Assembly (NCBI GenBank): GCA_014802265.1
Contig: JAAVCP010000029.1
Coordinates: forward strand, 1 to 64,000
Reading direction: 5' to 3'
DNA: 64,000 bases
DNA from: Bacteroides sp.
GTDB lineage: Bacteria > Bacteroidota > Bacteroidia > Bacteroidales > Muribaculaceae
Made by a program: the position numbers and the translations under genes. Position 1 is the stretch's first letter, and each line of letters opens with the position of its first letter. Below, one piece after another: positions 43,729 to 52,786 of the stretch. The notes beneath the pieces were generated by a model. The model saw nothing but the letters and a program-made list of their open reading frames with translations, searched no databases and was not told the DNA's origin.

Positions 43729-43746
43729 CAGAAACAATAACTGACA

Positions 43747-44715
43747 TTGGCAAAAGAGATCTATTATAAGTATAATCCCGAGACGGATAATTTTGAGCGG
43801 ATATATCCGTCATTTCGCACGCGTTTTGCTTATTGGGGCAAAACGTGTGCGATAGCATTTTTGATGGCTCTGGTAATGTTTGTTGTGGTGTTTTATTGCT
43901 TCGATTCCCCTACAGAAGAAAACCTAAAGGCAGAAAATGCACATCTTAAGTCACAATACAGCATATTGAAACGTAGGCTTGACAATTCCCTTAAGGTAAT
44001 GGATCGACTTCAGGACCGTGATGATAATTTCTACAGAGTCATGATGCAGATGGAGCCTATGAGTGCCACCCAACGTCTTGTCGGTCTTGATAATGAGTCT
44101 CGTTATAGAGAGTTGAAAGATATGAGTGATGCGGGGCTTGTAACAGAACTTACACGAAGAATGGATCTTTTTGAACGAAGAATGTTTGCACAATCACAGA
44201 GTTATGACCAACTGCGTCAGACTTTTGGGACTCAAAAAGATAAATTGGCTCATATCCCATCAATAATACCTGTGGATCGTCATTCCTATAGTTTGGCTTC
44301 GGGTTATGGTTATCGTCGGGATCCTGTCAATGGCATTTCAAAATATCATGAAGGCATTGACTTTACTGTTTTTACGGGAAGTCCGGTATACGCCACCGGT
44401 GATGGGAAAGTTGAGGTGGCACACCGTGAAGCCGGCTACGGAAACTGCATTGATATCAATCATGGCTATAACTATCTGAGCCGTTATGCTCATCTCAGTG
44501 AAATCCTCGTGAAGGAGGGAGACGAAGTGAAAAGGGGGCAGATTATCGGAAGAGTCGGCTCCACCGGAAGATCTAAAGGTCCACACCTACATTATGAAGT
44601 AAGATTTAAGGGGGAGACTCAGAATCCTGTCAACTATTGTTTTATGGATCTTTCGCCTGAGCAGTATGCCGATATGATACAGATGGCAGAAAATGCCGGG
44701 CATGTCATGGACTAA
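43747..44715 (+). CDS. M23 family metallopeptidase, membrane-anchored
   Basis: A 322-residue protein starting at a TTG codon; the frame has a stop just upstream (43738) and no ATG. One transmembrane helix (ACAIAFLMALVMFVVVFYCF, about 35-55), a coiled coil (about 60-160), then the LytM/M23 domain. Zinc and catalytic motifs are HEGIDFT (HxxxD) and GPHLHYEVR (HxH). It cuts or regulates cutting of peptidoglycan cross-links in the periplasm. The family is often paired with cell-division or shape genes. A MerR-type gene follows 12 bp downstream. Confidence 0.9.
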   Translation: MAKEIYYKYNPETDNFERIYPSFRTRFAYWGKTCAIAFLMALVMFVVVFYCFDSPTEENLKAENAHLKSQYSILKRRLDNSLKVMDRLQDRDDNFYRVMMQMEPMSATQRLVGLDNESRYRELKDMSDAGLVTELTRRMDLFERRMFAQSQSYDQLRQTFGTQKDKLAHIPSIIPVDRHSYSLASGYGYRRDPVNGISKYHEGIDFTVFTGSPVYATGDGKVEVAHREAGYGNCIDINHGYNYLSRYAHLSEILVKEGDEVKRGQIIGRVGSTGRSKGPHLHYEVRFKGETQNPVNYCFMDLSPEQYADMIQMAENAGHVMD

Positions 44716-44727
44716 TAATCTACAATT

Positions 44728-45069
44728 ATGGCACCATCAGATTTAACAAAGAAATATTACAAGATAAAAGATGCCGCTGAGCTGATAGGAGTCAGCCAGC
44801 CGACACTACGTTATTGGGAAAGTGAATTCCCGGAGATAAAGCCTTATAGAAGTGCCACGAATATCCGTTACTATACACCTGATGATATTGAGACATTGCG
44901 CATCATCTATTATCTCCTTAAAATCCGGGGACTTAAGATGGATGCTGCCAAAGAGCAGATGCGTCTGAACAGAAGTAATATCACAAAACGTATGGAGATA
45001 GTTGATAAGTTACGAGATGTGCGAGATGAACTTGAACTGATGCTCCAGGCATTGGAAAAACGTAAATAA
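44728..45069 (+). CDS. MerR family transcriptional regulator
   Basis: A 113-residue protein, mostly the MerR winged-helix domain: YYKIKDAAELIGVSQPTLRYWE, then NIRYYTPDDIETLRIIYYLLKIRGLKMDAAKEQM. A short coiled-coil dimer helix ends the protein, with no effector domain. This compact type is common in Bacteroidetes next to M23 peptidase genes. It probably shares the M23 promoter and converges on the CYTH gene with a 4-bp gap. Confidence 0.88.
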   Translation: MAPSDLTKKYYKIKDAAELIGVSQPTLRYWESEFPEIKPYRSATNIRYYTPDDIETLRIIYYLLKIRGLKMDAAKEQMRLNRSNITKRMEIVDKLRDVRDELELMLQALEKRK

Positions 45070-45073
45070 CCCC

Positions 45074-45514
45074 TTATAATTGGGAATTATAATAGCATGG
45101 ATCTCCGGTCACGTTCTTTCCGATAAACGATGGAAGACTATATCTGTAGCCTGGCTCCGGTATTTCAACCTCAGCCACCACAAGTCCTTTATGACTGCCG
45201 TGATACTCATCTATCTCCCATATCAGATTATCAAATTTAACTTTATATCTGGTTTTCTCAAGTATGCCGGGTTCACAAATACTAAGCATTTCCAAGGCAT
45301 CTTTTAGAGGTATTTCGTATTCATATTCATGCCGTACGTCTCCGGTATTTTTACCTTTTACGGTCAGAAATCCTCTGTCGTTGACAGTGCGTATGCGCAC
45401 TGTATGCTCAGGCTGTCGGTTGAGATAGCCTTGGCGGATCTCAAGTTGCTCGTATGCGGTATGCTTATAACTATCATCAATTACAAGATATTTATGTTCG
45501 ATTTCAATAGCCAT
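45074..45514 (-). CDS. CYTH domain protein (triphosphate tunnel enzyme)
   Basis: A 146-residue protein beginning AIEIEHKYLV, the ExExK signature of CYTH enzymes. Later strands have VRIRTVNDRGFLTVKGK and YEYEIPLKDALEML, and the end has LVVAEVEIPEP, which supply the charged tunnel lining. Members hydrolyse triphosphates or make cAMP; most small bacterial ones are inorganic triphosphatases. It lies 15 bp after the YjbQ-like gene and is probably co-transcribed with it. Confidence 0.88.
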   Translation of the reverse strand: MAIEIEHKYLVIDDSYKHTAYEQLEIRQGYLNRQPEHTVRIRTVNDRGFLTVKGKNTGDVRHEYEYEIPLKDALEMLSICEPGILEKTRYKVKFDNLIWEIDEYHGSHKGLVVAEVEIPEPGYRYSLPSFIGKNVTGDPCYYNSQL

Positions 45515-45529
45515 ATTAATATATGCAGA

Positions 45530-45940
45530 TTAGGATAATATTGTTGCTACGATTGTGCGGGGACCTCCATAATCACGAAATTCACATAGGTAAATTCCTT
45601 GCCATCTGCCAAGATTCAGACGGTGATTAGTAATAGGTATAGATATAGAAGGTCCTATGATTGATGCTTTTGCGTGTGCAGGCATATCATCATCACCTTC
45701 CATTGTATGGAGATAATACGGTTCCTTCTCTTTCACGAGTCGATTGAAGATACTTTTCATGTCAACACGCACATCCGGGTCGGCATTCTCATTTATGGAC
45801 AGTGCTGCCGATGTATGCTTTATGAAAAGATTAAGCAATCCTGTTTCAGGTAAAGATGGGAGGGCGGATGTTATTTCTCCTGTTATTATATGAAACCCAT
45901 TGCTTCGGGATCGTAAAGTTATTTCTATTTGTTGTGTCAT
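45530..45940 (-). CDS. YjbQ/UPF0047 family protein
   Basis: A 136-residue protein. LFIKHTSAALSINENADPDVRVDM in the first half and LNLGRWQGIYLCEFRDYGGPR in the second are the recognised UPF0047 (YjbQ) signatures, with conserved His, Glu and Asp. Some members have thiamine-phosphate synthase activity in vitro; the true role is unclear. A minus-strand -7 box TAATTTTG lies at 45952-45945. It heads a two-gene unit with the CYTH gene. Confidence 0.88.
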   Translation of the reverse strand: MTQQIEITLRSRSNGFHIITGEITSALPSLPETGLLNLFIKHTSAALSINENADPDVRVDMKSIFNRLVKEKEPYYLHTMEGDDDMPAHAKASIIGPSISIPITNHRLNLGRWQGIYLCEFRDYGGPRTIVATILS

Positions 45941-46087
45941 GATGCAAAATTAAAAAAATTTGTTCAAAAAATTAAAAAATAATAGGCTTAAATTAGGTTT
46001 ATATAATTTTAATGCACAATTTTCAAGAAAATAACGTTAAGAATAAAGACTGTTGATTGCTCCCAATGTAATAAGACTTAAATAAAA

Positions 46088-48667
46088 ATGAGGCTAAGAT
46101 TATTAAAATCCATAATACATGCAGTAATGCTTCTCCCGGCTGCAGGAGTTTTTTTTTCTGTTTTCTGTAGCTTAGAGGCAGACAGTGCTGTGAGAAAAAG
46201 TATTGCCGGAGTAGTAACAGACTCAGTGACCGGGGAACATTTGCCTTTTGCCAATATCCTTTCGGGTAAGAATCCTAATGAAAATAGGGTTGCCGATGAG
46301 AATGGAGCTTTTTTAATAATAACACAGGAAGACGGAAGAGACTGGAGTGTGAGTTATACCGGCTATAATTCCAAACCTCTGATATTTGATGGCTCTGACA
46401 CTACTGTTATTGTGCGTCTCTCACCGATTACACAAGATCTTAACGAGGTGGTCGTAAAGCCAAAGAAAGATAAATATTCTAAGAAAAATAATCCGGCGGT
46501 TGATTTCATCAGGAAACTAAAGTCAGACTCCAGAAAGAATGATCCTGCAAAATCACCATTCTATAGCTACGATAAATATGAGAAAACAGTGGTGGCTATC
46601 AATGAGTTTAACAATGATTTTTCGTCCGGCTTTCTGTCGAAGCAAGGCAAGTTTCTTGAAAATTATGTAGATACTTCATCATGGACCGGTAAAAGAATAC
46701 TTGATCTTATAATGAAGGAGAAATCTTCAACGAGGATTCTAAGTCATAACCCCAATGCAGATAAAGAAGTGACGCGAAGTTACCAAAGCAGAGGAGTAGA
46801 TGAAGTGTTGTCGCAAGAGAACATGCAGATACTCCTTGAAGATGCAATTCGTGAAATAGATGTCTTTGGGAATGATGTGGTGATACTTCAAAACAGGCTT
46901 GTCAGTCCGTTGGCAGCAATCGGACCGGATTTTTATAAATATTATCTTACTGATACAGTTTATGTGGGCAACGATAAGTGTGTAGAACTGAGTTTTGCTC
47001 CACATAATCCCGAATCAATGGGATTTAACGGGAAAATATATGTTCCTGTCAATGACACTACAATGTCTGTTAAAAAATTGACAATGCGGACTCCACATGA
47101 TATTAACCTAAACTACCTTGAGAATCTATATGTAAACCAGTCGTTTGAGATTGACAGCCTTGGAAATCGTCATAAGACTTACGACGATGTTTGCATAGAG
47201 ATGCAGATTGTAAAGGGTTCTCCAAAACTCTATGCCCGTAAAACCACTGTATATGATAACTTTAGTTATGAAAAGAGAGAGGATTTGGCGGCTTATTATT
47301 CCAAGCAAGGGAAAGACTTTAAATTAGCGGAAGCAGACAATCGGAGTAATGAATACTGGGAAGGTGTGCGCAAATTTCCGTTAACCTATGCGGAAAATAA
47401 AATGGAGGATATGACAAGGGAAATGCGGAAAGTGCCTATTTTTTATTGGGGTGAAAAGTTTATTGGGTTGATGGAAAGCGGATATGTAAAGACAGGTAAA
47501 CCGAGTAAAGTAGATTTAGGACCGCTGAACACTCTTATAAGTTTTGGAAGTGTGGAGGGTGTGCGTTTACGTCTTGGAGCAATGACTATGGCACCTCTCA
47601 ATGATCATTTGTTTGCCAAAGGTTTTGTTGCATACGGCACGAAAGACCATAAGTGGAAATACTCAGCTCACTTGGAATACTCCTTCCCACCCAAGAAAAA
47701 TCATTCATACGAATGGCCACGCCATGGTGTGTTTGCCTCATACTCAAATGATCTTGACATGCTTGGACAGCATTATCTTTTTACAAGCCAAGACAACGTA
47801 TTCCTTTCGTTTAAGAGAAAGGAGAGTATATTAGTGACTTATCAGAAACTTGCACAATTAGGATATGTACTTGAGTTACCAAATAATTTTTCAGTTGAGG
47901 CAGGTTTCCGTTATGATAGGCAGGAATCGACTAAATGGGTGCCATTTCGGTTTGTTGATGGCAAGACAGATTCATATTTTTCTCAGTCTTATTTTAATGT
48001 TAAACTCCGTTGGGCACCAGGAGAGAAATTTATTCAAGGTCGCACACAACGACTTCCAGTCAATATGGACGCTTGGATTTTTCAATTTACTCAAGAATAT
48101 GGACCCAAGGGTATGTTAGGCTCGGCTTTCACCCTCAACCGTAGTGAATTGTCAGTACAGAAACGTCTATGGCTTTCAGCTTTCGGTTACATGGATATAA
48201 TTTTGAAAGGAGGTATTGTGTGGAGCAGTGTATATTATCCCATGCTTATGTGGCAAAATGCCAATCTTTCTTACACTATTCAACCTGAAAGCTATTCTTT
48301 AATGAATCCAATGGAATTTGCCAATGATAAATATGCTGCACTTGATTTTACATATTTTGGTAATGGAATATTGTTTAATAGAACTCCTTTGCTAAAGAAA
48401 TTGAAAATTCGGGAGGTATTTACATTTAAAGGATTAATGGGTGGATTATCCAATAAGAATAATCCTGCAAAAAATCCGAATATATACGAATTTCCGGCTG
48501 ATTCGCATTCCACTCCGATGACATCCACTCCTTATTTGGAGGCAGGAGTGGGTCTTGACAACATACTGACTTTTTTACGAGTGGATTATGTGTGGCGTCT
48601 CACATATCGGGATATTCCAGGCATAGATAAAGATGGTGTAAGAATTTCTCTTCATTTTTCGTTTTGA
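46088..48667 (+). CDS. DUF5686 family outer-membrane protein with CarboxypepD_reg-like domain
   Basis: An 859-residue protein with a hydrophobic signal segment (LLPAAGVFFSVFCSL). The first domain (about 38-120) has SIAGVVTDSVTGEHLPFAN, typical of carboxypeptidase-regulatory-like plugs in Bacteroidetes outer-membrane proteins. The rest fits DUF5686, with many amphipathic strands and a C-terminal ISLHFSF that looks like the end of a barrel. Function unknown; probably outer membrane. Single gene; the next gene starts 58 bp later. Confidence 0.85.
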   Translation: MRLRLLKSIIHAVMLLPAAGVFFSVFCSLEADSAVRKSIAGVVTDSVTGEHLPFANILSGKNPNENRVADENGAFLIITQEDGRDWSVSYTGYNSKPLIFDGSDTTVIVRLSPITQDLNEVVVKPKKDKYSKKNNPAVDFIRKLKSDSRKNDPAKSPFYSYDKYEKTVVAINEFNNDFSSGFLSKQGKFLENYVDTSSWTGKRILDLIMKEKSSTRILSHNPNADKEVTRSYQSRGVDEVLSQENMQILLEDAIREIDVFGNDVVILQNRLVSPLAAIGPDFYKYYLTDTVYVGNDKCVELSFAPHNPESMGFNGKIYVPVNDTTMSVKKLTMRTPHDINLNYLENLYVNQSFEIDSLGNRHKTYDDVCIEMQIVKGSPKLYARKTTVYDNFSYEKREDLAAYYSKQGKDFKLAEADNRSNEYWEGVRKFPLTYAENKMEDMTREMRKVPIFYWGEKFIGLMESGYVKTGKPSKVDLGPLNTLISFGSVEGVRLRLGAMTMAPLNDHLFAKGFVAYGTKDHKWKYSAHLEYSFPPKKNHSYEWPRHGVFASYSNDLDMLGQHYLFTSQDNVFLSFKRKESILVTYQKLAQLGYVLELPNNFSVEAGFRYDRQESTKWVPFRFVDGKTDSYFSQSYFNVKLRWAPGEKFIQGRTQRLPVNMDAWIFQFTQEYGPKGMLGSAFTLNRSELSVQKRLWLSAFGYMDIILKGGIVWSSVYYPMLMWQNANLSYTIQPESYSLMNPMEFANDKYAALDFTYFGNGILFNRTPLLKKLKIREVFTFKGLMGGLSNKNNPAKNPNIYEFPADSHSTPMTSTPYLEAGVGLDNILTFLRVDYVWRLTYRDIPGIDKDGVRISLHFSF

Positions 48668-48725
48668 ATTACAGAAGAGAGATTATTAATTTATTTTCAC
48701 CTTCAATAATACATTGTTAGAGGTT

Positions 48726-49868
48726 ATGAATAAAAAGATAGTTGTGGCTTCTGATTCATTTAAAGGTTCTCTTTCGAGTTTACAGGTTGGTGAAGCAGCA
48801 GCAAAAAGTATTAGTAGTGTTCTGCCAGAATACCATGTGGAGGTAGTTCCGGTTGCAGACGGAGGTGAAGGTACTGTCGAGGCAATTGTATCTGCCTTAA
48901 AGGGAAAATATGTCAGAGTGACAGTTACCGGTCCACTTGGCAATCCGGTAGAGTCTGTGTATGGTATGTGCGGTAGTATAGCTGTAATTGAAATGTCAGC
49001 CGCAAGTGGTTTAACACTTGTTCCACCAGATAAACGAAATCCTTGGGTTATGACTTCATACGGTACCGGAGAACTTATACGAGATGCTGTTATAAATGGA
49101 TGTCGTAAATTTATTATAGGCATAGGTGGTAGTGCCACAAACGATGGCGGTATTGGAATGCTGCAGGCATTAGGATTCAGATTTTTTGATGCGAAAGGAA
49201 ATACGATAGGGCGTGGTGGCAGTGAGGCTGGTCGTGTTGCTGCTATAGATACATCGTGTGTATTACCGGAATTGGAAAAATGTAGTTTTAGAGTGGCATG
49301 TGATGTCACTAATCCATTGACAGGCAATAATGGGGCAAGTTATATATTTGGTCCGCAAAAGGGTGCTGACCCTGAAATGATAGAAAAACTTGATAAAGGT
49401 TTAGAATCTTTTTCTCGCGTAGTTGCAGATACGTGTGGAGAAGATTTCTCCATTTATCCCGGTGCCGGAGGTGCCGGAGGACTTGGTTTTGCATTTCTTG
49501 CGTTTCTTGGCGCAAAACTTGAATCCGGAATAGAAATGGTGTTAGATACCGTTAGTTTTGATAGTAAACTTGAGAGAGCGACTCTTGTCATCACCGGAGA
49601 GGGGCGACTGGACTATCAGACATGTATGGGGAAAACGCCTTATGGGGTGCTTCAACATGCCAAGAGACAAGGAATACCTGTAATTGCCATTGGTGGCGCA
49701 GTTGTTCCGGAGGCGATGGAATCACTCATGGAGGCTGGTTTTAGTTCAGTGTTCCCCATAGTTTCCGGACCCATTTCTATTAATGAAGCACTCAAGCCTG
49801 AAATTGCAACCTTTAACGTGGAACGAACAGTTGCTCAAATTTTACGTACACTTTTCATTCGGATATAG
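48726..49868 (+). CDS. glxK: Glycerate kinase
   Basis: The track starts at a TTG (48714); ATG 48726, preceded by AGAGG, gives the standard start MNKKIVVASDSFKGSLSS and 380 residues. Motifs include PVADGGEGTVEAIV near 40-55, GIGGSATNDGGIGMLQALG in the middle and GAGGAGGLGFAF, all marks of the GarK/GlxK family. It phosphorylates D-glycerate with ATP, feeding glyoxylate/serine carbon into glycolysis. Single gene. Confidence 0.92.
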   Translation: MNKKIVVASDSFKGSLSSLQVGEAAAKSISSVLPEYHVEVVPVADGGEGTVEAIVSALKGKYVRVTVTGPLGNPVESVYGMCGSIAVIEMSAASGLTLVPPDKRNPWVMTSYGTGELIRDAVINGCRKFIIGIGGSATNDGGIGMLQALGFRFFDAKGNTIGRGGSEAGRVAAIDTSCVLPELEKCSFRVACDVTNPLTGNNGASYIFGPQKGADPEMIEKLDKGLESFSRVVADTCGEDFSIYPGAGGAGGLGFAFLAFLGAKLESGIEMVLDTVSFDSKLERATLVITGEGRLDYQTCMGKTPYGVLQHAKRQGIPVIAIGGAVVPEAMESLMEAGFSSVFPIVSGPISINEALKPEIATFNVERTVAQILRTLFIRI

Positions 49869-49879
49869 TTATAAAAGAA

Positions 49880-49904
49880 GAGACCATCTTTCACAGACGG
49901 TCTC
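49880..49904 (+). terminator. Possible terminator after glxK
   Basis: GAGACCATC and GACGGTCTC pair with one mismatch around a 7-nt loop, 12 bp after the stop. The following tract is not very T-rich, so confidence is moderate. Confidence 0.5.
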
Positions 49905-49990
49905 ATATGATTTCAGTTAAGCAATATAATCAATTATTTGGAGCAACAAAAGCCCGAAGTTTGAGATAATATCTCATTATTTTTTAGGAA

Positions 49991-50008
49991 GCATCCTTAG
50001 TGGGATGC
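49991..50008 (-). terminator. Weak hairpin after the ECF sigma factor gene
   Basis: GCATCC (49991-49996) pairs with GGATGC (50003-50008). On the minus strand it is followed by TTCCTAAAAAATAATG, so it is a weak terminator candidate about 80 bp beyond the sigma stop. No gene is seen between 49905 and 50085. Confidence 0.35.
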
Positions 50009-50085
50009 CAGTTGCAGAGTCATCCTTGAGGACAATTTCTAATAGGTTGGTCTATGAACCAGCCACTAAAGGAGAGGGGAGTGTT

Positions 50086-50592
50086 TTATCTGAAATCCTT
50101 AAGCTCTTCGCGAAGTCTTTTGCGAGCGAAGAAGATACGGCTCTTAATAGTGCCGAGGGGGAGATTCATTTTTTCAGCAATCTCGTTGTACTTATAACCG
50201 GCAACATACATATTGAAAGGAATGCGATAGTCATCGGAGAAGTTTTCGAGAGCAGCTGTGATTTCTTTTACTGCCACAGAACCTTCTGGAGTTGTAAGAC
50301 CTGACTCCTGAGAAATGTTCAGATGATAGAGATCTTCAGTCTGATCAATAACTGTAGATTTTCTTACTGTCTGACGGTAATTGTTGATGAATATATTACG
50401 CATGATGGTAAATATCCATCCTTTGAAGTTGACGTTGTCAACGTATTTCTCTTCGTTGTCAAGAGCTTTCAGAGTAGTATCCTGAAGAAGATCCTGAGCC
50501 TCTTCTTTATTGGTTGTTAGCTGGTAAGCAAAACTCAGAAGATTACCCTGAAGTCCTAAAAGTCTCGATTTGAATGATTCTGCTGTTTTCAT
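50086..50592 (-). CDS. ECF RNA polymerase sigma factor (second copy)
   Basis: The protein has 168 residues. Region 2 is seen in LLSFAYQLTTNKEEAQDLLQDTTLKAL and GWIFTIMRNIFINNYR. Region 4 is seen in YRIPFNMYVAGYKYNEIAEKMNLPLGTIKSRIFFARKRLRE. It lacks a neighbouring anti-sigma gene. It is distinct from the sigma factor at 11268-11858. Single gene; the region upstream (50593-50788) is AT-rich with no clear promoter match. Confidence 0.92.
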   Translation of the reverse strand: MKTAESFKSRLLGLQGNLLSFAYQLTTNKEEAQDLLQDTTLKALDNEEKYVDNVNFKGWIFTIMRNIFINNYRQTVRKSTVIDQTEDLYHLNISQESGLTTPEGSVAVKEITAALENFSDDYRIPFNMYVAGYKYNEIAEKMNLPLGTIKSRIFFARKRLREELKDFR

Positions 50593-50788
50593 TGTTTCGT
50601 TGGTTTAATTGATTATTATGCCTATATAACACGACTTATTAAAAAATTGTTCCAAAAAAGATTAAAATTTTTAAAGTTTTATATTATTTTTATTATAATA
50701 TTCTGATTTAAAGATAAATAATAATTGTAAAAAAGTTTGATTTTTTTGAAAAATATTTTGTTTTAATGCAAATGATGTCATAATATAA

Positions 50789-50819
50789 TTGATTATTCCA
50801 GTAAAATGGATTAATTTTG
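50789..50819 (+). promoter_or_regulatory. Promoter for the DEAD-box helicase gene
   Basis: TTG (50789-50791), 20 bp, TAATTTTG (50812-50819). The predicted start is about 15 nt before ATG 50842. Confidence 0.72.
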
Positions 50820-50841
50820 TGACAACAAAAAATAACGAAAA

Positions 50842-52092
50842 ATGAGATTTGAAGACCTCCTGACAAATGATGACCTGCTTGATGCACTTTACGACATGCA
50901 CTTTGATGAGTGTACCCCTATTCAATCATTAGCTATCCCTCCGGTATTAGAGGGACGTGACCTACTTGCTGTGGCTCAGACAGGTACTGGTAAAACTGCA
51001 GCATATCTTCTTCCTGTGATAGAAAGATTAGTCAACGATAATTATCCACAGGAGAATGTCAACTGTGTGGTGATGTCTCCTACCCGTGAGCTTGCTCAGC
51101 AGATCGACCGCCAGATGCAGGGTTTCTCCTATTTCATGCCAGTGAGCAGCATGGCAATATATGGCGGTACTGACGGACATACCTATGAACAGCAGAGGAA
51201 GGGATTAAAAATGGGTGCTGATGTAGTGATTGCCACCCCCGGGCGTCTGCTTGCTCATTTAAACATGGGATATGTGGATTTGTCGAAAGTCTCCTTTTTT
51301 ATATTAGATGAAGCTGACAGAATGCTTGATATGGGTTTCTTTGACGACATAATGCAGATTATTTCTCATCTTCCCAAGGAGAGGCAGACATTACTTTTTT
51401 CAGCTACAATGCCACCTAAGATTCAACAGATGGCAAAAAATATCCTGAGGAACCCGGCTGTGGTGAAGTTGGCAGTGTCAAAGCCGGCAGAAAAGATCAG
51501 ACAATATGCCTACGTGTGCTACGAAACGCAAAAACTTCCTTTATTAGAGAAACTTTTTAAAGAAACACCCCCACAGAGAGTAATAATATTCTCTTCTTCT
51601 AAATTGAAAGTCAAAGACCTGTCAAAGGCATTAAAGAAGATGAACATTAAAGTAGCTGAGATGCATTCTGATCTTGAGCAAGAGGAGCGTGATGAAGTAA
51701 TATTGAAATTTAAGGCAGGTCGTATTCATGTGGTGGTTGCTACTGACATTATCTCAAGAGGAATAGACATTGATAACATAGAGACAGTCATAAATTATGA
51801 TGTACCACGCGAGGCGGAAGATTATGTGCATCGTATTGGCAGAACGGCGCGAGCTGACCGAGAGGGTAGTGCTTACACTTTTATAAGTGACAAGGAACGA
51901 AATCGTTTCAAGAGCATTGAGCGTCTACTTGCCAAAGAGGTGGAAAAGCTACCGGTCCCGGAGGAATTGGGTGAGACCCCTGATTACTCGCAACAGGAGA
52001 TACATAAAAAAACTTCGTCCAAAAATAGAAGATGGACGAAGGGGAAACGATATTCTCGATATAAAAATAGAAAGAAGGAGAATACTCAATAA
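50842..52092 (+). CDS. DEAD-box RNA helicase (RhlE-like)
   Basis: A 416-residue helicase. Motif Q is FDECTPIQSLAIP, motif I AVAQTGTGKTAAYLLP, Ia PTRELAQQID, II (DEAD) FILDEADRMLDMGF, III LLFSATMP, V VATDIISRGIDI and VI YVHRIGRTARA. The C-terminal tail is basic (KNRRWTKGKRYSRYKNRKKEN), good for RNA binding. It probably remodels RNA in ribosome assembly or cold growth. It converges on mtnN with a 4-bp gap. Confidence 0.93.
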   Translation: MRFEDLLTNDDLLDALYDMHFDECTPIQSLAIPPVLEGRDLLAVAQTGTGKTAAYLLPVIERLVNDNYPQENVNCVVMSPTRELAQQIDRQMQGFSYFMPVSSMAIYGGTDGHTYEQQRKGLKMGADVVIATPGRLLAHLNMGYVDLSKVSFFILDEADRMLDMGFFDDIMQIISHLPKERQTLLFSATMPPKIQQMAKNILRNPAVVKLAVSKPAEKIRQYAYVCYETQKLPLLEKLFKETPPQRVIIFSSSKLKVKDLSKALKKMNIKVAEMHSDLEQEERDEVILKFKAGRIHVVVATDIISRGIDIDNIETVINYDVPREAEDYVHRIGRTARADREGSAYTFISDKERNRFKSIERLLAKEVEKLPVPEELGETPDYSQQEIHKKTSSKNRRWTKGKRYSRYKNRKKENTQ

Positions 52093-52096
52093 AGCC

Positions 52097-52774
52097 TTAT
52101 AGTGCCTCAATCAGAGTTTTGACCACAGAGAATGTTTTTTTAGGAGCGTCTGTCCAGAAATCCCGATATTGCGAAATATTTTCTCCTTCACCCGGGGTAT
52201 CGCTGACCACTCTTATTATACTGAATGGAGTGGAAGTTATGGCACATGCCTGTGCAATTGATGCCGACTCCATGTCGACAGCCTTTACTTCGGGGAAATG
52301 AGACCGAATGAACAGAATCTCGTCATGAGTTGAAATAAATTTATCTCCACTGCAGATCAAACCATAGATAACATTAGAGTCTGAGTTAATATTTTGAGCT
52401 AAGGTAATAATTTTATCAGAAGGCGTAAAGTAGAGTGGGAATCCATCGGCAGTACCATATTTTGTGCCCGGACCACACCACACATCATCATAAGCCACCT
52501 TGTCTGCAATCAAGACAGAACCGACAGGTATTCCGGCACCACCGGCTACGCCACTATTGATTACAAGATCAGGTTTGATTTGGGTTACAAGCCGATAAGT
52601 GTTGATAGCTGAATTAACTTTCCCTATTCCACATTTTGCGAGCCACACATCATGCTTACCAACTTTACCTGACAAAGCTGAAATTCCATCAAAGTATTCC
52701 TCGCAGGTATTTTCCAAGAGTTCGGCAAGGAGAGCTTTTTCCTTATCCATTGCCGATAATATAAGAATCTTCAT
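52097..52774 (-). CDS. mtnN: 5'-methylthioadenosine/S-adenosylhomocysteine nucleosidase
   Basis: A 225-residue cytoplasmic enzyme. Motifs are SAMDKEKALLAELL at the start, NSGVAGGAGIPVGSVLIAD, ICSGDKFI, then AVDMESASIAQAC (substrate-binding Glu) and IRVVSDTPGE with the catalytic Asp. It cleaves adenine from methylthioadenosine and S-adenosylhomocysteine, recycling SAM by-products. It follows the dus gene by 12 bp in the same orientation, so they are likely one unit. Confidence 0.92.
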   Translation of the reverse strand: MKILILSAMDKEKALLAELLENTCEEYFDGISALSGKVGKHDVWLAKCGIGKVNSAINTYRLVTQIKPDLVINSGVAGGAGIPVGSVLIADKVAYDDVWCGPGTKYGTADGFPLYFTPSDKIITLAQNINSDSNVIYGLICSGDKFISTHDEILFIRSHFPEVKAVDMESASIAQACAITSTPFSIIRVVSDTPGEGENISQYRDFWTDAPKKTFSVVKTLIEAL

Positions 52775-52786
52775 TTTGAGAGATTT

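Noticed and set aside
50005-50304. 99-aa plus ORF opposite the second ECF sigma factor
   Set aside because: Shadow of the sigma factor coding strand.
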